In this document: positions 10,152 to 25,400 of the stretch, piece by piece
Layout of the letters: every line of letters begins with the position of its first letter
Position numbering within the stretch: position 1 is the first letter of the stretch
Origin: Apostichopus japonicus
Lineage: Eukaryota > Echinodermata > Holothuroidea > Aspidochirotida > Stichopodidae
DNA length: 64,000 nucleotides
Direction of reading: 5' to 3'
Assembly: GCF_037975245.1 (NCBI RefSeq)
Contig: NC_092567.1
Coordinates: 23,526,376 to 23,590,375 of the forward strand
The notes under the pieces: model-generated
Database searches by the model: none
Seen by the model: only the letters and a program-made list of their open reading frames with translations
What the model was told of the DNA's origin: nothing
Made by a program: the position numbers and the translations under genes

Positions 10152-12284
10152 GGTCTAACCCTGTGTACGGTACTATTTTCGTAATAGCGCTTTCCAATCA
10201 TCTCCACCCCTCATTCCCACTCAACTAGTGGAATGATATGAAAACATTATTTAGACATAATATCACAATATTAGGGCATTATGGAGGTCTAACCCTGTAT
10301 ACGGTACCTGATTCCATAGTAACCCACACCAATTGCTCCGTGCAATGAGCTAGATAGTGTACAATCTGTAATTTTCTAAACATATCAAACTTTATTTAGC
10401 AGGGATAAAAGCAAATAGTCTCCTGCCCAGCCCACCCCCTCCCCACCCTCCATCCCATTCAACACATAAAATCCTATGCTTTCAAATATTTGATATTAAT
10501 GAGATCTCAAACCTATGTACCTGCATTCCTAGTTGCCCTCTACAGCAACCTGCCCCCCCCCCCCCCCGCACCCCTAACTGCTCCACATGATGGATCCACA
10601 TATGGGTGGAGCCTGTAAAAGTTGTACAAGGTAATTTTCTACACTGATGTATTTGAGATTAAGCAGTTCACCAATTTGGAATGACATTGAAACTCTGAAT
10701 TGGTGGATATAAGATGTTCAAAAGTTAATATTAGACTGTTCCTTAAATTCTCACACACATTATGGGGACCCTAAAAGTTGAAAAAAAAACTTTCACCTAG
10801 CATTGAATATACATCACCTCAATCTATACTGTTGAAAATGGTAAAAACAACCCAGCAACCCCCTTCCCCCTTCCCCCCAACCCCTAACTGCCCCACATGA
10901 TGGATCTACATATGGGTGGAGCCTGTAAAAATTGTACAAGGTAATTTTCTACACTGATGTATTTGAGATTGAGCAGTTTCCCAATTTGGGATGACATGGA
11001 AACTTTGAAATGGTGGAAATAAGATGGTCAAAAATTAATGGTAGATGTTCATTAAATTCTCACATACATAATGGGACCCTAAAAGTTGAAAACAAAAATA
11101 AAATTACCTATCATTTAATACACTTTAATCTGTGCTGTTGGAAATGGTAAAAAAATCTTTCTCAAATAATAGGAGAAAACCCTAACAGTGTACAACCCTA
11201 TTTTCTCTGAGATATATCAAATTGTATGAATGTAGCATATGCAACAGTGCATTTTCTCAATAGCGCTTTCCAATCATCTCCACCCCTCATTCCCACTCAA
11301 CTAGTGGAATGATATGAAAACATTATTTAGACATAATATAACAATATTAGGGCATAATGGAGGTCTAACCCTGTATACGGTACCTGATTCCATAGTAACC
11401 GACACCTTGAACTGCCCCATGCAATGAGCTAGATAGTGTGATAGTGTACAATCTGTAATTTTCAAGACATATCAAACTTTATGTAGCAGGGATAAAAGCA
11501 AATTATGTTCAACAGGGCAGCCAAGTCACTTGGATCCATCCCCCCCCCCCCCACCGACCCTCCATCCCATTCAACAAGGATGAATTCACATAAAATCCTA
11601 TGCTCTAAAATATTTGATCCTAATGAGAGCTCTAACCTGCTTTCCCAGTTGCTACCCCCTCCCCTCCCCTCCCCCCTATCTGCTCCACATGATGGTTCTA
11701 CATATTGGTGGTGAATGTAAAAGTTGGAGAAAGTAATTTTTTACACTGATATATTTGAGATTGAGCAGTTTCCCAATTTGGGATGGCATGGAAACCTTGA
11801 AATGGTGGAAATAAGATGGTCAAAAACTAATGGTAGATGTTCATTAAATTCTCACATACATAAATGGGACCCTAAAAGTTGAAAAAAAACATAAAATTAA
11901 CTATCATTTAATATACCTTAATCTATGCTGCTGGAAATGCTAAAAAAATCTTCCTCAAACAATAGGAGAAAACACTAACAGTGTACAACCCTATTTTCTC
12001 TGAGATATATCAAATTGTATGAATGTAGCATATGCAACAGTGTATTTTCTCAATAGGGCTTTCCAATCATCTCCACCCCTCATTCCCACTCAACTAGTGG
12101 AATGATATGAAAACATAATTTAGACATAATATAACAATATTAGGGCATTATGGAGGTCTAACCCTGTATACGGTACCTGATTCCATAGTAACCGACACCA
12201 ACTGCCCCATGCAATGAGCTAGATAGTGTACAATCTGTAATTTTCAAGACATATCAAACTTTATTTAGCAGGGATAAAAGCAAA

Positions 12285-15200
12285 TAGTCTCCTGCCAAGC
12301 CCCTTGGACCCACCCCCTCCCCACCCTCCATCCCATTCAACAAGGATGAATACACATAAAATCCTATGCTTTCAAATATTTGATATTAATGAGATCTCAA
12401 ACCTATGTACCTGCATTCCCAGTTGCCCTCTACAGCAACCCCCCCCCCCCGCACCCCTAACTGCACCACATGATGGATCCACATATGGGTGGAACTTGTA
12501 AAAGTTGTACAAGGTAATTTTCTACACTGATGTATTTGAGTCTAAGCAGTTTACCAATTTGGAATGACATCGAAACTTTGAAACGGTGGAAATAAGATGG
12601 TCAAAAATTAATATTAGACTTCATTAAATTCTCACACACATTATGGGGACCCTAAGAGTTGAAAAAAAAAATTCTACTTTACATTTAATATACATCACTT
12701 TAATCTATGCTGTTGGAAATGGTAAAAAAATCTTTCTGGAACAATATGAGAAAACCACAATAGTGTACAACCATATTTCTCTGAGATATATCAAATTGTA
12801 TGAATGTAGCATATGCAACAGTGTAATTTCTCAATAGGGCTTTCCAATCATCTCCACCCCTCATTCCCACTCAACTAGTGGAATGATATGAAAACATTAT
12901 TTAGACATAATATCACAATATTAGGGCATAATGGAGGTCTACCCCTGTATACGGTACCTGATTCCATAGTAACCGACACCTTGAACTTCCCCATGCAATG
13001 AGCTAGATAGTGTACAATCTGTTATTTTCAAGACATATCAACCTTTATATAGCAGGGATAAAAGCAAATTATGTTCAACAGGGCAGCCAAGTCACTTGGA
13101 TCCACCCCCCCCCCACCGACCCTCCATCCCATTCAACAAGGATGAATTCACATAAAATCCTATGCTCTAAAATATTTGATCCTAATGAGAGCTCTAACCT
13201 GCTTTCCCAGTTGCTACCCCCCTCCCCTCCCCTCCCCCCTATCTGCTCCACATGATGGTTCTACATATTTGTGGTGAATGTAAAAGTTGGAGAAAGTAAG
13301 TTTTTACACTGATATATTTGAGATTGAGCAGTTTCCCAATTTGGGATGGCATGGAAACCTTGAAATGGTGGAAATAAGATTGTCAAAAATTAATGGTAGA
13401 TGTTCATTAAATTCTCACTTACATAAATGGGACCCTAAAAGTTGAAAACAAAAATAAAATTAACTATCATTTAATATACCTTAATCTATGCTGTTGGAAA
13501 TGCTAAAAAAATCTTCCTCAAACAATAGGAGAAAACCCTAACAGTGTACAACCCTATTTTCTCTGAGATATATCAAATTGTATGAATGTAGCATATGCAA
13601 CAGTGCATTTTCTCAATAGCGCTTTCCAATCATCTCCACCCCTCATTCCCACTCAACTAGTGGAATGATATGAAAACATTATTTAGACATAATATCACAA
13701 TATTAGGGCATAATGGAGGTCTAACCCTGTATACGGTACCTGATTCCATAGTAACCGACACCTTGAACTGCCCCATGCAATGAGCTAGATAGTGTACAAT
13801 CTGTAATTTTCAAGACATATCAAACTTTATGTAGCAGGGATAAAAGCAAATTATGTCCAAGAGGGCAGCCAAGTCACTTGGATCCACCCCCCCACCGACC
13901 CTCCATCGCATTCAACAAGGATGAATTCACATAAAATCCTATGCTTTCAAATATTTGATCTTAATGAGAGCTCTAACCTGCTTTCCCAGTTGCTAACCCC
14001 CCCCCTTCCCCTCCCCTTTCTGCTCCACATGATGGTTCCATATATTGGTGGAGCCTGTAAAAGTTGTACAAGGTAATTTTCTACACTGATGTATTTGAGT
14101 CTAAGCAGTTTACCAATTTGGGATGACATGGAAACCTTGAAATGGTGGAAATAAGATGGTCAAAAATTAATGGTAGATGTTCATTAAATTCTCACATACA
14201 TAATGGGACCCTAAAAGTTGAAAACAAACATAAAATTACCTATCTTTAATGCACCTTAATCTGTGCTGTTGGAAATGGTAAAAAAATCTTTCTGGAACAA
14301 TATGAGAAAACCACAACAGTGTACAATCATATTTCTCTGAGATATATCAAATTGTATGAATGTAGCATATGCAACAGTGTATTTTCTCAATAGGGCTTTC
14401 CAATCATCCCCACCCCTCATTCCCACTCAACTAGTGGAATGATATGAAAACATTATTTAGACATAATATCACAATATTAGGGCATAATGGAGGTCTAACC
14501 CTGTATACGGTACCTGATTCCATAGTAACCGACACCTTGAACTTCCCCATGCAATGAGCTAGATAGTGTACAATCTGTTATTTTCAAGACATATCAACCT
14601 TTATATAGCAGGGATAAAAGCAAATTATGTTCAACAGGGCAGCCAAGTCACTTGGATCCATCCCCCACCCACCGACCCTCCATCCCATTCAACAAGGATG
14701 AATTCACATAAAATCCTATGCTCTAAAATATTTGATCCTAATGAGAGCTCTAACCTGCTTTCCCAGTTGCTACCCCCCTCCCCTCCCCTCCCCCCTATCT
14801 GCTCCACATGATGGTTCTACATATTTGTGGTGAATGTAAAAGTTGGAGAAAGTAATTTTCTACAATGATATATTTGAGATTGAGCAGTTTCCCAATTTGG
14901 GATGGCATGGAAACCTTGAAATGGTGGAAATAAGACGGTTAAAAATTAATGGTAGCGATGTTCATTAAATTCTCACATACATAAATGGGACCCTAAAAGT
15001 TGAAAACAAAAATAAAATTAACTATCATTTAATATTCCTTAATCTATGCTGTTGGAAATGGTAAAAAAATCTTCCTCAAACAATAGGAGAAAACCCTAAC
15101 AGTGTACAACCCTATTTTCTCTGAGATATATCAAATTGTATGAATGTAGCATATGCAACAGTGCATTTTCTCAATAGCGCTTTCCAATCATCTCCACCCC

Positions 15201-18200
15201 TCATTCCCACTCAACTAGTGGAATGATATGAAAACATTATTTAGACATAATATAACAATATTAGGGCATAATGGAGGTCTAACCCTGTATACGGTACCTG
15301 ATTCCATAGTAACCGACACCTTGAACTGCCCCATGCAATGAGCTAGATAGTGTGATAGTGTACAATCTGTAATTTTCAAGACATATCAAACTTTATGTAG
15401 CAGGGATAAAAGCAAATTATGTTCAACAGGGCAGCCAAGTCACTTGGATCCATCCCCCCCCCCACCCCACCGACCCTCCATCCCATTCAACAAGGATGAA
15501 TTCACATAAAATCCTATGCTCTAAAATATTTGATCCTAATGAGAGCTCTAACCTGCTTTCCCAGTTGCTACCCCCCTCCCCTCCCCTCCCCCCTATCTGC
15601 TCCACATGATGGTTCTACATATTGGTGGTGAATGTAAAAGTTGGAGAAAGTAATTTTTTACACTGATATATTTGAGATTGAGCAGTTTCCCAATTTGGGA
15701 TGGCATGGAAACCTTGAAATGGTGGAAATAAGATGGTCAAAAACTAATGGTAGATGTTCATTAAATTCTCACATACATAAATGGGACCCTAAAAGTTGAA
15801 AACAAACATAAAATTAACTATCATTTAATATACCTTAATCTATGCTGCTGGAAATGCTAAAAAAATCTTCCTCAAACAATAGGAGAAAACCCTAACAGTG
15901 TACAACCCTATTTTCTCTGAGATATATCAAATTGTATGAATGTAGCATATGCAACAGTGTATTTTCTCAATAGCGCTTTCCAATCATCTCCACCCCTCAT
16001 TCCCACTCAACTAGTGGAATGATATGAAAACATAATTTAGACATAATATCACAATATTAGGGCATTATGGAGGTCTAACCCTGTATACGGTACCTGATTC
16101 CATAGTAACCGACACCAACTGCCCCATGCAATGAGCTAGATAGTGTACAATCTGTAATTTTCAAGACATATCAAACTTTATTTAGCAGGGATAAAAGCAA
16201 ATAGTCTCCTGCCAAGCCCCTTGGACCCACCCCCTCCCTACCCTCCATCCCATTCAACAAGGATGAATACACATAAAATCCTATGCTTTCAAGTATTTGA
16301 TATTAATGAGATCTCAAACCTATGTACCTGCATTCCCAGTTGCCCTCTACAGCAACCCCCGCACCCCTAACTGCACCACATGATGGATCCACATATGGGT
16401 GGAACTTGTAAAAGTTGTACAAGGTAATTTTCTACACTGATGTATTTGAGTCTAAGCAGTTTACCAATTTGGAATGACATCGAAACTTTGAAACGGTGGA
16501 AATAAAGATGGTCAAAAATTAATATTAGACTTCATTAAATTCTCACACACATTATGGGGACCCTAAGAGTTGAAAAAAAAAATTCTACTTTACATTTAAT
16601 ATACATCACTTTAATCTATGCTGTTGGAAATGGTAAAAAAATCTTTCTGGAACAATATGAGAAAACCACAATAGTGTACAATCATATTTCTCTGAGATAT
16701 ATCAAATTGTATGAATGTAGCATATGCAACAGTGTATTTTCTCAATAGGGCTTTCCAATCATCCCCACCCCTCATTCCCACTCAACTAGTGGAATGATAT
16801 GAAAACATTATTTAGACATAATATCACAATATTAGGGCATAATGGAGGTCTAACCTTGTATACGGTACCTGATTCCATAGTAACCGACACCTTGAACTTC
16901 CCCATGCAATGAGCTAGATAGTGTACAATCTGTTATTTTCAAGACATATCAACCTTTATATAGCAGGGATAAAAGCAAATTATGTTCAACAGGGCAGCCA
17001 AGTCACTTGGATCCATCCCCCCCCCCCCACCGACCCTCCATCCCATTCAACAAGGATGAATTCACATAAAATCCTATGCTCTAAAATATTTGATCCTAAT
17101 GAGAGCTCTAACCTGCTTTCCCAGTTGCTACCCCCCTCCCCTCCCCTCCCCCCTATCTGCTCCACATGATGGTTCTACATATTTGTGGTGAATGTAAAAG
17201 TTGGAGAAAGTAATTTTCTACAATGATATATTTGAGATTGAGCAGTTTCCCAATTTGGGATGGCATGGAAACCTTGAAATGGTGGAAATAAGATTGTCAA
17301 AAATTAATGGTAGATGTTCATTAAATTCTCACATACATAAATGGGACCCTAAAAGTTGAAAACAAACATAAAATTAACTATCATTTAATATACCTTAATC
17401 TATGCTGTTGGAAATGCTAAAAAAATCTTCCTCAAACAATAGGAGAAAACCCTAACAGTGTACAACCCTATTTTCTCTGAGATATATCAAATTGTATGAA
17501 TGTAGCATATGCAACAGTGCATTTTCTCAATAGCGCTTTCCAATCATCTCCACCCCTCATTCCCACTCAACTAGTGGAATGATATGAAAACATTATTTAG
17601 ACATAATATAACAATATTAGGGCATAATGGAGGTCTAACCCTGTATACGGTACCTGATTCCATAGTAACCGACACCTTGAACTGCCCCATGCAATGAGCT
17701 AGATAGTGTACAATCTGTAATTTTCAAGACATATCAAACTTTATGTAGCAGGGATAAAAGCAAATTATGTCCAAGAGGGCAGCCAAGTCACTTGGATCCA
17801 CCCCCCCCCCCACCGAACCTCCATCCCATTCAACAAGGACGAATTCACATAAAATCCTATGCTTTCAAATATTTGATCTTAATGAGAGTTATAACCTGCT
17901 TTCCCAGTTGCTACCCCCCCCCTCCCCTCCCCCTTTCTGCTCCACATGATGGTTCCACATATTGGTGGAGCCTGTAAAAGTTGTACAAGGTAATTTTCTA
18001 CACTGATGTATTTGAGTCTAAGCAGTTTACCAATTTGGGATGACATGGAAACCTTGAAATGGTGGAAATAAGATTGTCAAAAATTAATGGTAGATGTTCA
18101 TTAAATTCTCACATACATAATGGGACCCTAAAAGTTGAAAACAAAAATAAATTTACCTATCATTTAATGCACCTTAATCTATGCTGTTGGAAATGGTAAA

Positions 18201-20900
18201 AAAATCTTTCTCAAATAATAGGAGAAAACCTTAATAGTGTACAACCCTATTTTCTCTGAGATATATCAAATTGTATGAATGTAGCATATGCAACAGTGTA
18301 TTTTCTCAATAGCGCTTTCCAATCATCTCCACCTCTCATTCCCACTCAACTAGTGGAATGATATGAAAACATTATTTAGACATAATATAACAATATTAGG
18401 GCATAATGGAGGTCTAACCCTGTATACGGTACCTGATTCCATAGTAACCGACACCTTGAACTGCCCCATGCAATGAGCTAGATAGTGTGATAGTGTACAA
18501 TATGTAATTTTCAAGACATATCAAACTTTATGTAGCAGGGATAAAAGCAAATTATGTTCAACAGGGCAGCCAAGTCACTTGGATCCATCCCCCCCCCCCA
18601 CCGACCCTCCATCCCATTCAACAAGGATGAATTCACATAAAATCCTATGCTCTAAAATATTTGATCCTAATGAGAGCTCTAACCTGCTTTCCCAGTTGCT
18701 ACCCCCCCTCCCCTCCCCCCTATCTGCTCCACATGATGGTTCCACATATTTGTGGTGAATGTAAAAGTTGGAGAAAGTAATTTTTTACACTGATATATTT
18801 GAGTCTTAGCAGTTTACCAATTTGGGATGACATGGAAACCTTGAAATGGTGGAAATAAGATGGTCAAAAATTAATGGTAGATGTTCATTAAATTCTCACA
18901 TACATAAATGGGACCCTAAAAGTTGAAAACAAACATAAAATTAACTATCATTTAATATACCTTAATCTATGCTGTTGGAAATGGTAAAAAAATCTTCCTC
19001 AAACAATAGGAGAAAACCCTAAAAGTGTACAACCCTATTTTCTCTGAGATATATCAAATTGTATGAATGTAGCATATGCAACAGTGCATTTTCTCAATAG
19101 CGCTTTCCAATCATCTCCACCCCTCATTCCCACTCAACTAGTGGAATGATATGAAAACATTATTTAGACATAATATAACAATATTAGGGCATAATGGAGG
19201 TCTAACCCTGTATACGGTACCTGATTCCATAGTAACCGACACCTTGAACTGCCCCATGCAATGAGCTAGATAGTGTACAATCTGTAATTTTCAAGACATA
19301 TCAAACTTTATGTAGCAGGGATAAAAGCAAATTATGTCCAAGAGGGCAGCCAAGTCACTTGGATCCACCCCCCCCCCCACCGAACCTCCATCCTATTCAA
19401 CAAGGACGAATTCACATAAAATCCTATGCTTTCAAATATTTGATCTTAATGAGAGTTATAACCTGCTTTCCCAGTTGCTACCCCCCCCCCTCCCCTCCCC
19501 CTTTCTGCTCCACATGATGGTTCCACATATTGGTGGAGTCTGTAAAAGTTGTACAAGGTAATTTTCTACACTGATGTATTTGAGTCTAAGCAGTTTACCA
19601 ATTTGGGTTGACATGGAAACCTTGAAATGGTGGAAATAAGATTGTCAAAAATTAATGGTAGATGTTCATTAAATTCTCACATACATAATGGGACCCTAAA
19701 AGTTGAAAACAAAAATAAATTTACCTATCATTTAATGCACCTTAATCTATGCTGTTGGAAATGGTAAAAAAATCTTTCTCAAATAATAGGAGAAAACCTT
19801 AACAGTGTACAACCCTATTTTCTCTGAGATATATCAAATTGTATGAATGTAGCATATGCAACAGTGTATTTTCTCAATAGCGCTTTCCAATCATCTCCAC
19901 CTCTCATTCCCACTCAACTAGTGGAATGATATGAAAACATTATTTAGACATAATATAACAATATTAGGGCATTATGGAGGTCTAACCCTGTATACGGTAC
20001 CTGATTCCATAGTAACCGACACCAACTGCCCCATGCAATGAGCTAGATAGTGGGATAGTGTACAATCTGTAATTTTCAAGACATATCATACTTTATGTAG
20101 CAGGGATAAAAGCAAATTATGTCCAAGAGGGCAGCCAAGTCACTTGGATCCACCCCCCCCCCCACCGAACCTCCATCCCATTCAACAAGGACGAATTCAC
20201 ATAAAATCCTATGCTTTCAAATATTTGATCCTAATGAGAGTTATAACCTGCTTTCCCAGTTGCTACCCCCTCCCCCCTCCCCTCCCCCTTTCTGCTCCAC
20301 ATGATGGTTCCACATATTGGTGGAGCCTGTAAAAGTTGTACAAGGTAATTTTCTACACTGATGTATTTGAGTCTAAGCAGTTTACCAATTTGGGATGACA
20401 TGGAAACCTTGAAATGGTAGAAATAAGATGGTCAAAAATTAATGGTAGATGTTCATTAAATTCTCACATACATAATAGGACCCTAAAAGTTGAAAACAAA
20501 AATAAAATCACCTATCATTTTATACACCTTAATCTGTGCTGTTGGAAATGGTCAAAAAATCTTCCTCAAACAATAGGAGAAAACCGTAACAGTGTACAAC
20601 CATATTTTCTCTGAGATATATCAAATTGTATGAATGTAGCACATGCAACAGCGTATTTTCGTAATAGCGCTTTCCAATCATCTCCACCCCTCATTCCCAC
20701 TCAACTAGTGGAATGATATGAAAACATTATTTAGACATAATATCACAATATTAGGGCATTATGGAGGTCTAACCCTGTATACGGTACCTGATTCCATAGT
20801 AACCCACACCAATTGCTCCGTGCAATGAGCTAGATAGTGTACAATCTGTAATTTTCTAAACATATCAAACTTTATTTAGCAGGGATAAAAGCAAATAGTC
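12285..20900 (+). repeat. Higher-order repeat within the satellite (~3.91 kb)
   Basis: Monomer order from 12285 is B-A-A'-A-A, then B again at about 16198 with B-A-A'-A-A'-A' before the next B at about 20898. Segments 12643-12837 and 16554-16748 translate almost identically and are 3911 bp apart. Segments at 13010, 14566 and 16921 are also near-identical and lie 2 and 3 monomers apart. Several monomers were therefore copied as blocks, not one by one. Confidence 0.8.
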
Positions 20901-23900
20901 TCCTGCCAAGCCCCTTGGACCCACCCCCTCCCCACCCTCCATCCCATTCAACAAGGATGAATACACATAAAATCCTATGCTTTCAAATATTTGATATTAA
21001 TGAGATCTCAAACCTATGTACCTGCATTCCCAGTTGCCCTCTACAGCAACCCCCACCCCCGGACCCCTAACTGCACCACATGATGGATCCACATATGGGT
21101 GGAGCCTGTAAAAGTTGTACAAGGTAATTTTCTACACTGATGTATTTGAGTCTAAGCAGTTTACCAATTTGGAATGACATCGAAACTTTGAAACGGTGGA
21201 AATAATATGGTCAAAAATTAATATTAGACTTCATTAAATTCTCACACACATTATGGGGACCCTAATAGTTGAAAAAAAAAACATTCTACATTACATTTAA
21301 TATACATCACTTTAATCTATGCTGTTGGAAATGGTAAAAAAATCTTTCTGGAACAATATGAGAAAACCACAACAGTGTACATGTACCATATTTTCTCTGA
21401 GATATATCAAATTGTGTGAATGTAGCATATGCAACAGCGTATTTTCTTAATGGCGCTTTCCAATCATAACCACCCTCATTCCCACTCTACTAGTGGAATG
21501 ATATGAAAACATTATTTAGACATAATATCACAATATTAGGGCATCATGGAGGTCTAACCCTGTATACGGTACCTGATTCCATAGTAACCCACACTAATTG
21601 CTCCGTGCAATGAGCTAGATAGTGTACAATCTGTAATTTTCAAGACATATCAAACTATATATAGCAGGGATAAAAGCAAATTATGTCCAAGAGGGCAGCC
21701 AAGTCACTTGGATCCATCCCCCCCCCCCCCCCACCGACTCTCCATCCCATTCAAAAAGGATGAATTCACATAAAATCCTTTGCTTTCAAATATTTGATCT
21801 TAATGAGAGCTATAACCTGCTTTCCCAGTTGCTACCCCCTCCCCTCCCCTCCCCCTTTCTGCTCCACATGATGGTTCCACATATTGGTGGAGCCTGTAAA
21901 AGTTGTACAAGGTAATTTTCTACACTGATGTATTTGAGTCTTAGCAGTTTACCAATTTGGGATGACATGGAAACCTTGAAATGGTGGAAATAAGATGGTC
22001 AAAAATTAATGGTAGATGTTCATTAAATTCTCACATACATAATGGGACCCTAAAAGTTGAAAACAAAAATAAAATTACCTATCTTTAATGCACCTTCATC
22101 TGTGCTGTTGGAAATGGTAAAAAAATCTTTCTGGAACAATATGAGAAAACCACAACAGTGTACAACCATATTTTCTCTGAGATATATCAAATTGTATGAA
22201 TGTAGCATATGCAACAGTGTATTTTCTCAATAGGGCTTTCCAATCATCTCCACCCCTCATTCCCACTCAACTAGTGGAATGATATGAAAACATTATTTAG
22301 ACATAATATCACAATATTAGGGCATTATGGAGGTCTAACCCTGTATACGGTACCTGATTCCATACTAACCGACACCTTGAACTGCCCCATGCAATGAGCT
22401 AGATAGTGTGATAGTGTACAATCTGTAATTTTCAAGACATATCAAACTTTATATAGCAGGGATAAAAGCAAATTATGTCCAAGAGGGCAGCCAAGTCACT
22501 TGGATCCATCCCCCCCCCCCCCACCGACCCTCCATCCCATTCAACAAGGATGAATTCACATAAAATCCTGTGCTCTAAAATATTTGATCCTAATGAGAGC
22601 TCTAACCTGCTTTCCCAGTTGCTACCCCCCCTCCCCTCCCCCCTATCTGCTCCACATGATGGTTCTACATATTGGTGGTGAATGTAAAAGTTGGAGAAAA
22701 TAATTTTCTACACTGATATATTTGAGATTGAGCAGTTTCCCAATTTGGGATGGCATGGAAACCTTGAAATGGTGGAAATAAGATGGTCAAAAATTAATGG
22801 TAGATGTTCATTAAATTCATACATACATAATGGGACCCTAAAAGTTGAAAACAAAAATAAAATTACCTATCTTTAATGCACCTTCATCTGTGCTGTTGGA
22901 AATGGTAAAAAAATCTTTCTCAAATAATAGGAGAAAACCTTAACAGTGTACAACCCTATTTTCTTTGAGATATATCAAATTGTATGAATGTAGCATATGC
23001 AACAGCGTATTTTCTCAATAGCGCTTTCAAATCATCTCCACCCCTCATTCCCACTCAACTAGTGGAATGATATGAAAACATTATTTAGACATAATATCAC
23101 AATATTAGGGCATTATGGAGGTCTAACCCTGTATACTGTACCTGATTCCATAGTAACCCACACCTTGAACTGCCCCATGCAATGAGCTAGATAGTGTACA
23201 ATCTGTAATTTTCAAGACATATCAAACTTTATGTAGCAGGGATAAAAGCAAATTATGTCCAAGAGGGCAGCCAAGTCACTTGGATCCACCCCCCCCCCCC
23301 ACTGACCCTTCATCTCATTCAACAAGGATGAATTCACATAAAATCCTATGCTTTCAAATATTTGATCCTAATGAGAGCTATAACCTGCTTTCCCAGTTGC
23401 TACCCCCCTCCCCTCCCCCTTCTGCTCCACATGATGGTTCCACATATTGGTGGAGCCTGTAAAAGTTGTACAAGGTAATTTTCTACACTGATGTATTTGA
23501 GTCTAAGCAGTTTACCAATTTGGAATGACATTGAAACTCTGAATTGGTGGAAATAAGATGTTCAAAAGTTAATATTAGACTGTTCCTTAAATTCTCACAC
23601 ACATTATGGGGACCCTAAAAGTTGGAATAAAAAAACCTTTTACCTAGCATTGAATATACATCACCTCAATCTATGCTGTTGGAAATGGTAAAAAAAAACC
23701 CAGCAACCCCCCCCCCAATCCCTAACTGCACCACATGATGGATCCACATATGGGTGGAGCCTGTAAAAGTTGTACAAGGTAATTTTCTACACTGATGTAT
23801 TTGAGTCTAAGCAGTTTACCAATTTGGAATGACATCGAAACTTTGAAACGGTGGAAATACAATTGTCAACAATTAATATTAGACTGTTCATTAAATTCTC

Positions 23901-24479
23901 GCACACATTATGGAGACCGTAAAAGTTGGAAAAATATATAAACTTTTACCTAGCATTCAACATACATCACCTTAATCTGTGGTGATGGAAATGGTAAAAA
24001 ATCTTTCTGGAACAATTAGGAGAAAACCATAACAGTGTGCAACCATATTTTCTCTAAGATAGATCAAATTGTTTGAATGTAGCATATGCAACAGTGTATA
24101 TTCTTAACAGGACTTTCTAATCATCCCCACCCCTCATTCCCACTCAATTAGTGGAATGACATCAAAACATTATTTAGACATATTATCACAATATTAGGGC
24201 ATCATGGAGGTCTAACCCTGTATACGGTACCTGATTCCATAGTAACCCACACCAATTGCTCCGTGCAATGAGCTAGATAGTGTACAATCTGTCATTTTCA
24301 AGACATATCAAACTTTATTTAGCAGGGATAAAAGCAAATAGTCTACTGCCAAGCTCCTTGGACCCACCCCCTCCCCACCCTCCATCCCATTCAACAAGGA
24401 TGAATACACATAAAATCCTATGCTTTCAAATATTTGATATTAATGAGATCTCAAACCTATGTACCTGCATTCCCAGTTG

Positions 24480-25400
24480 CCCTCTACAGCAACCCCCGCC
24501 CCCACACCCCTAACTGCACCACATGATGGATCCACATATGGGTGGAGCCTGTAAAAGTTGTACAAGGTAATTTTCTACACTGATGTATTTGAGTCTAAGC
24601 AGTTTACCAATTTGGAATGACATTGAAACTCTGAATTGGTGGAAATAAGATTTTCAAAAGTTAATATTAGACTGTTCCTTAAATTCTCACACACATTATG
24701 GGGACCCTAAAAGTTGGAAAAAAAAACCCTTTTACCTAGCATTTAATATACATCACCTCAATCTATGCTGTTGGAAATGGTAAAAAAAACCAGCAACCCC
24801 CCCCCCAACCCCTAACTGCACCACATGATGGATCCACATATGGGTGGAGCCTGTAAAAGTTGTACAAGGTAATTTTCTACACTGATGTATTTGAGTCTAA
24901 GCAGTTTACCAATTTGGAATGACATTGAAACTCTGAATTGGTGGAAATAAGATTTTCAAAAGTTAATATTAGACTGTTCCTTAAATTCTCACACACATTA
25001 TGGGGACCCTAAAAGTTGGAATAAAAAAACCTTTTACCTAGCATTTAATATACATCACCTCAATCTATGCTGTTGGAAATGGTAAAAAAAACCCAGCAAC
25101 CCCCCCCCCCCCCAATCCCTAACTGCACCACATGATGGATCCACATATGGGTGGAGCCTGTAAAAGTTGTACAAGGTAATTTTCTACACTGATGTATTTG
25201 AGTCTAAGCAGTTTACCAATTTGGAATGACATCGAAACTTTGAAACGGTGGAAATAATATGGTCAAAAATTAATATTAGACTTCATTAAATTCTCACACA
25301 CATTATGGGGACCCTAATAGTTGAAAAAAAAAACATTCTACATTACATTTAATATACATCACTTTAATCTATGCTGTTGGAAATGGTAAAAAATCTTTCT
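24480..25400 (+). repeat. ~310-bp internal sub-repeats
   Basis: Blocks that start at a CAGCAACCCCC tract, continue through CCACATGATGGATCCACATA and end at GGTAAAAAAAACCC recur at about 310-bp steps near 24490, 24795 and 25097. The same kind of duplication occurs near 10545/10855 and 23700. The CAGCAACC plus poly-C sequence is found at both ends of the block, which suggests repeated unequal exchange or slippage at that site. Confidence 0.8.
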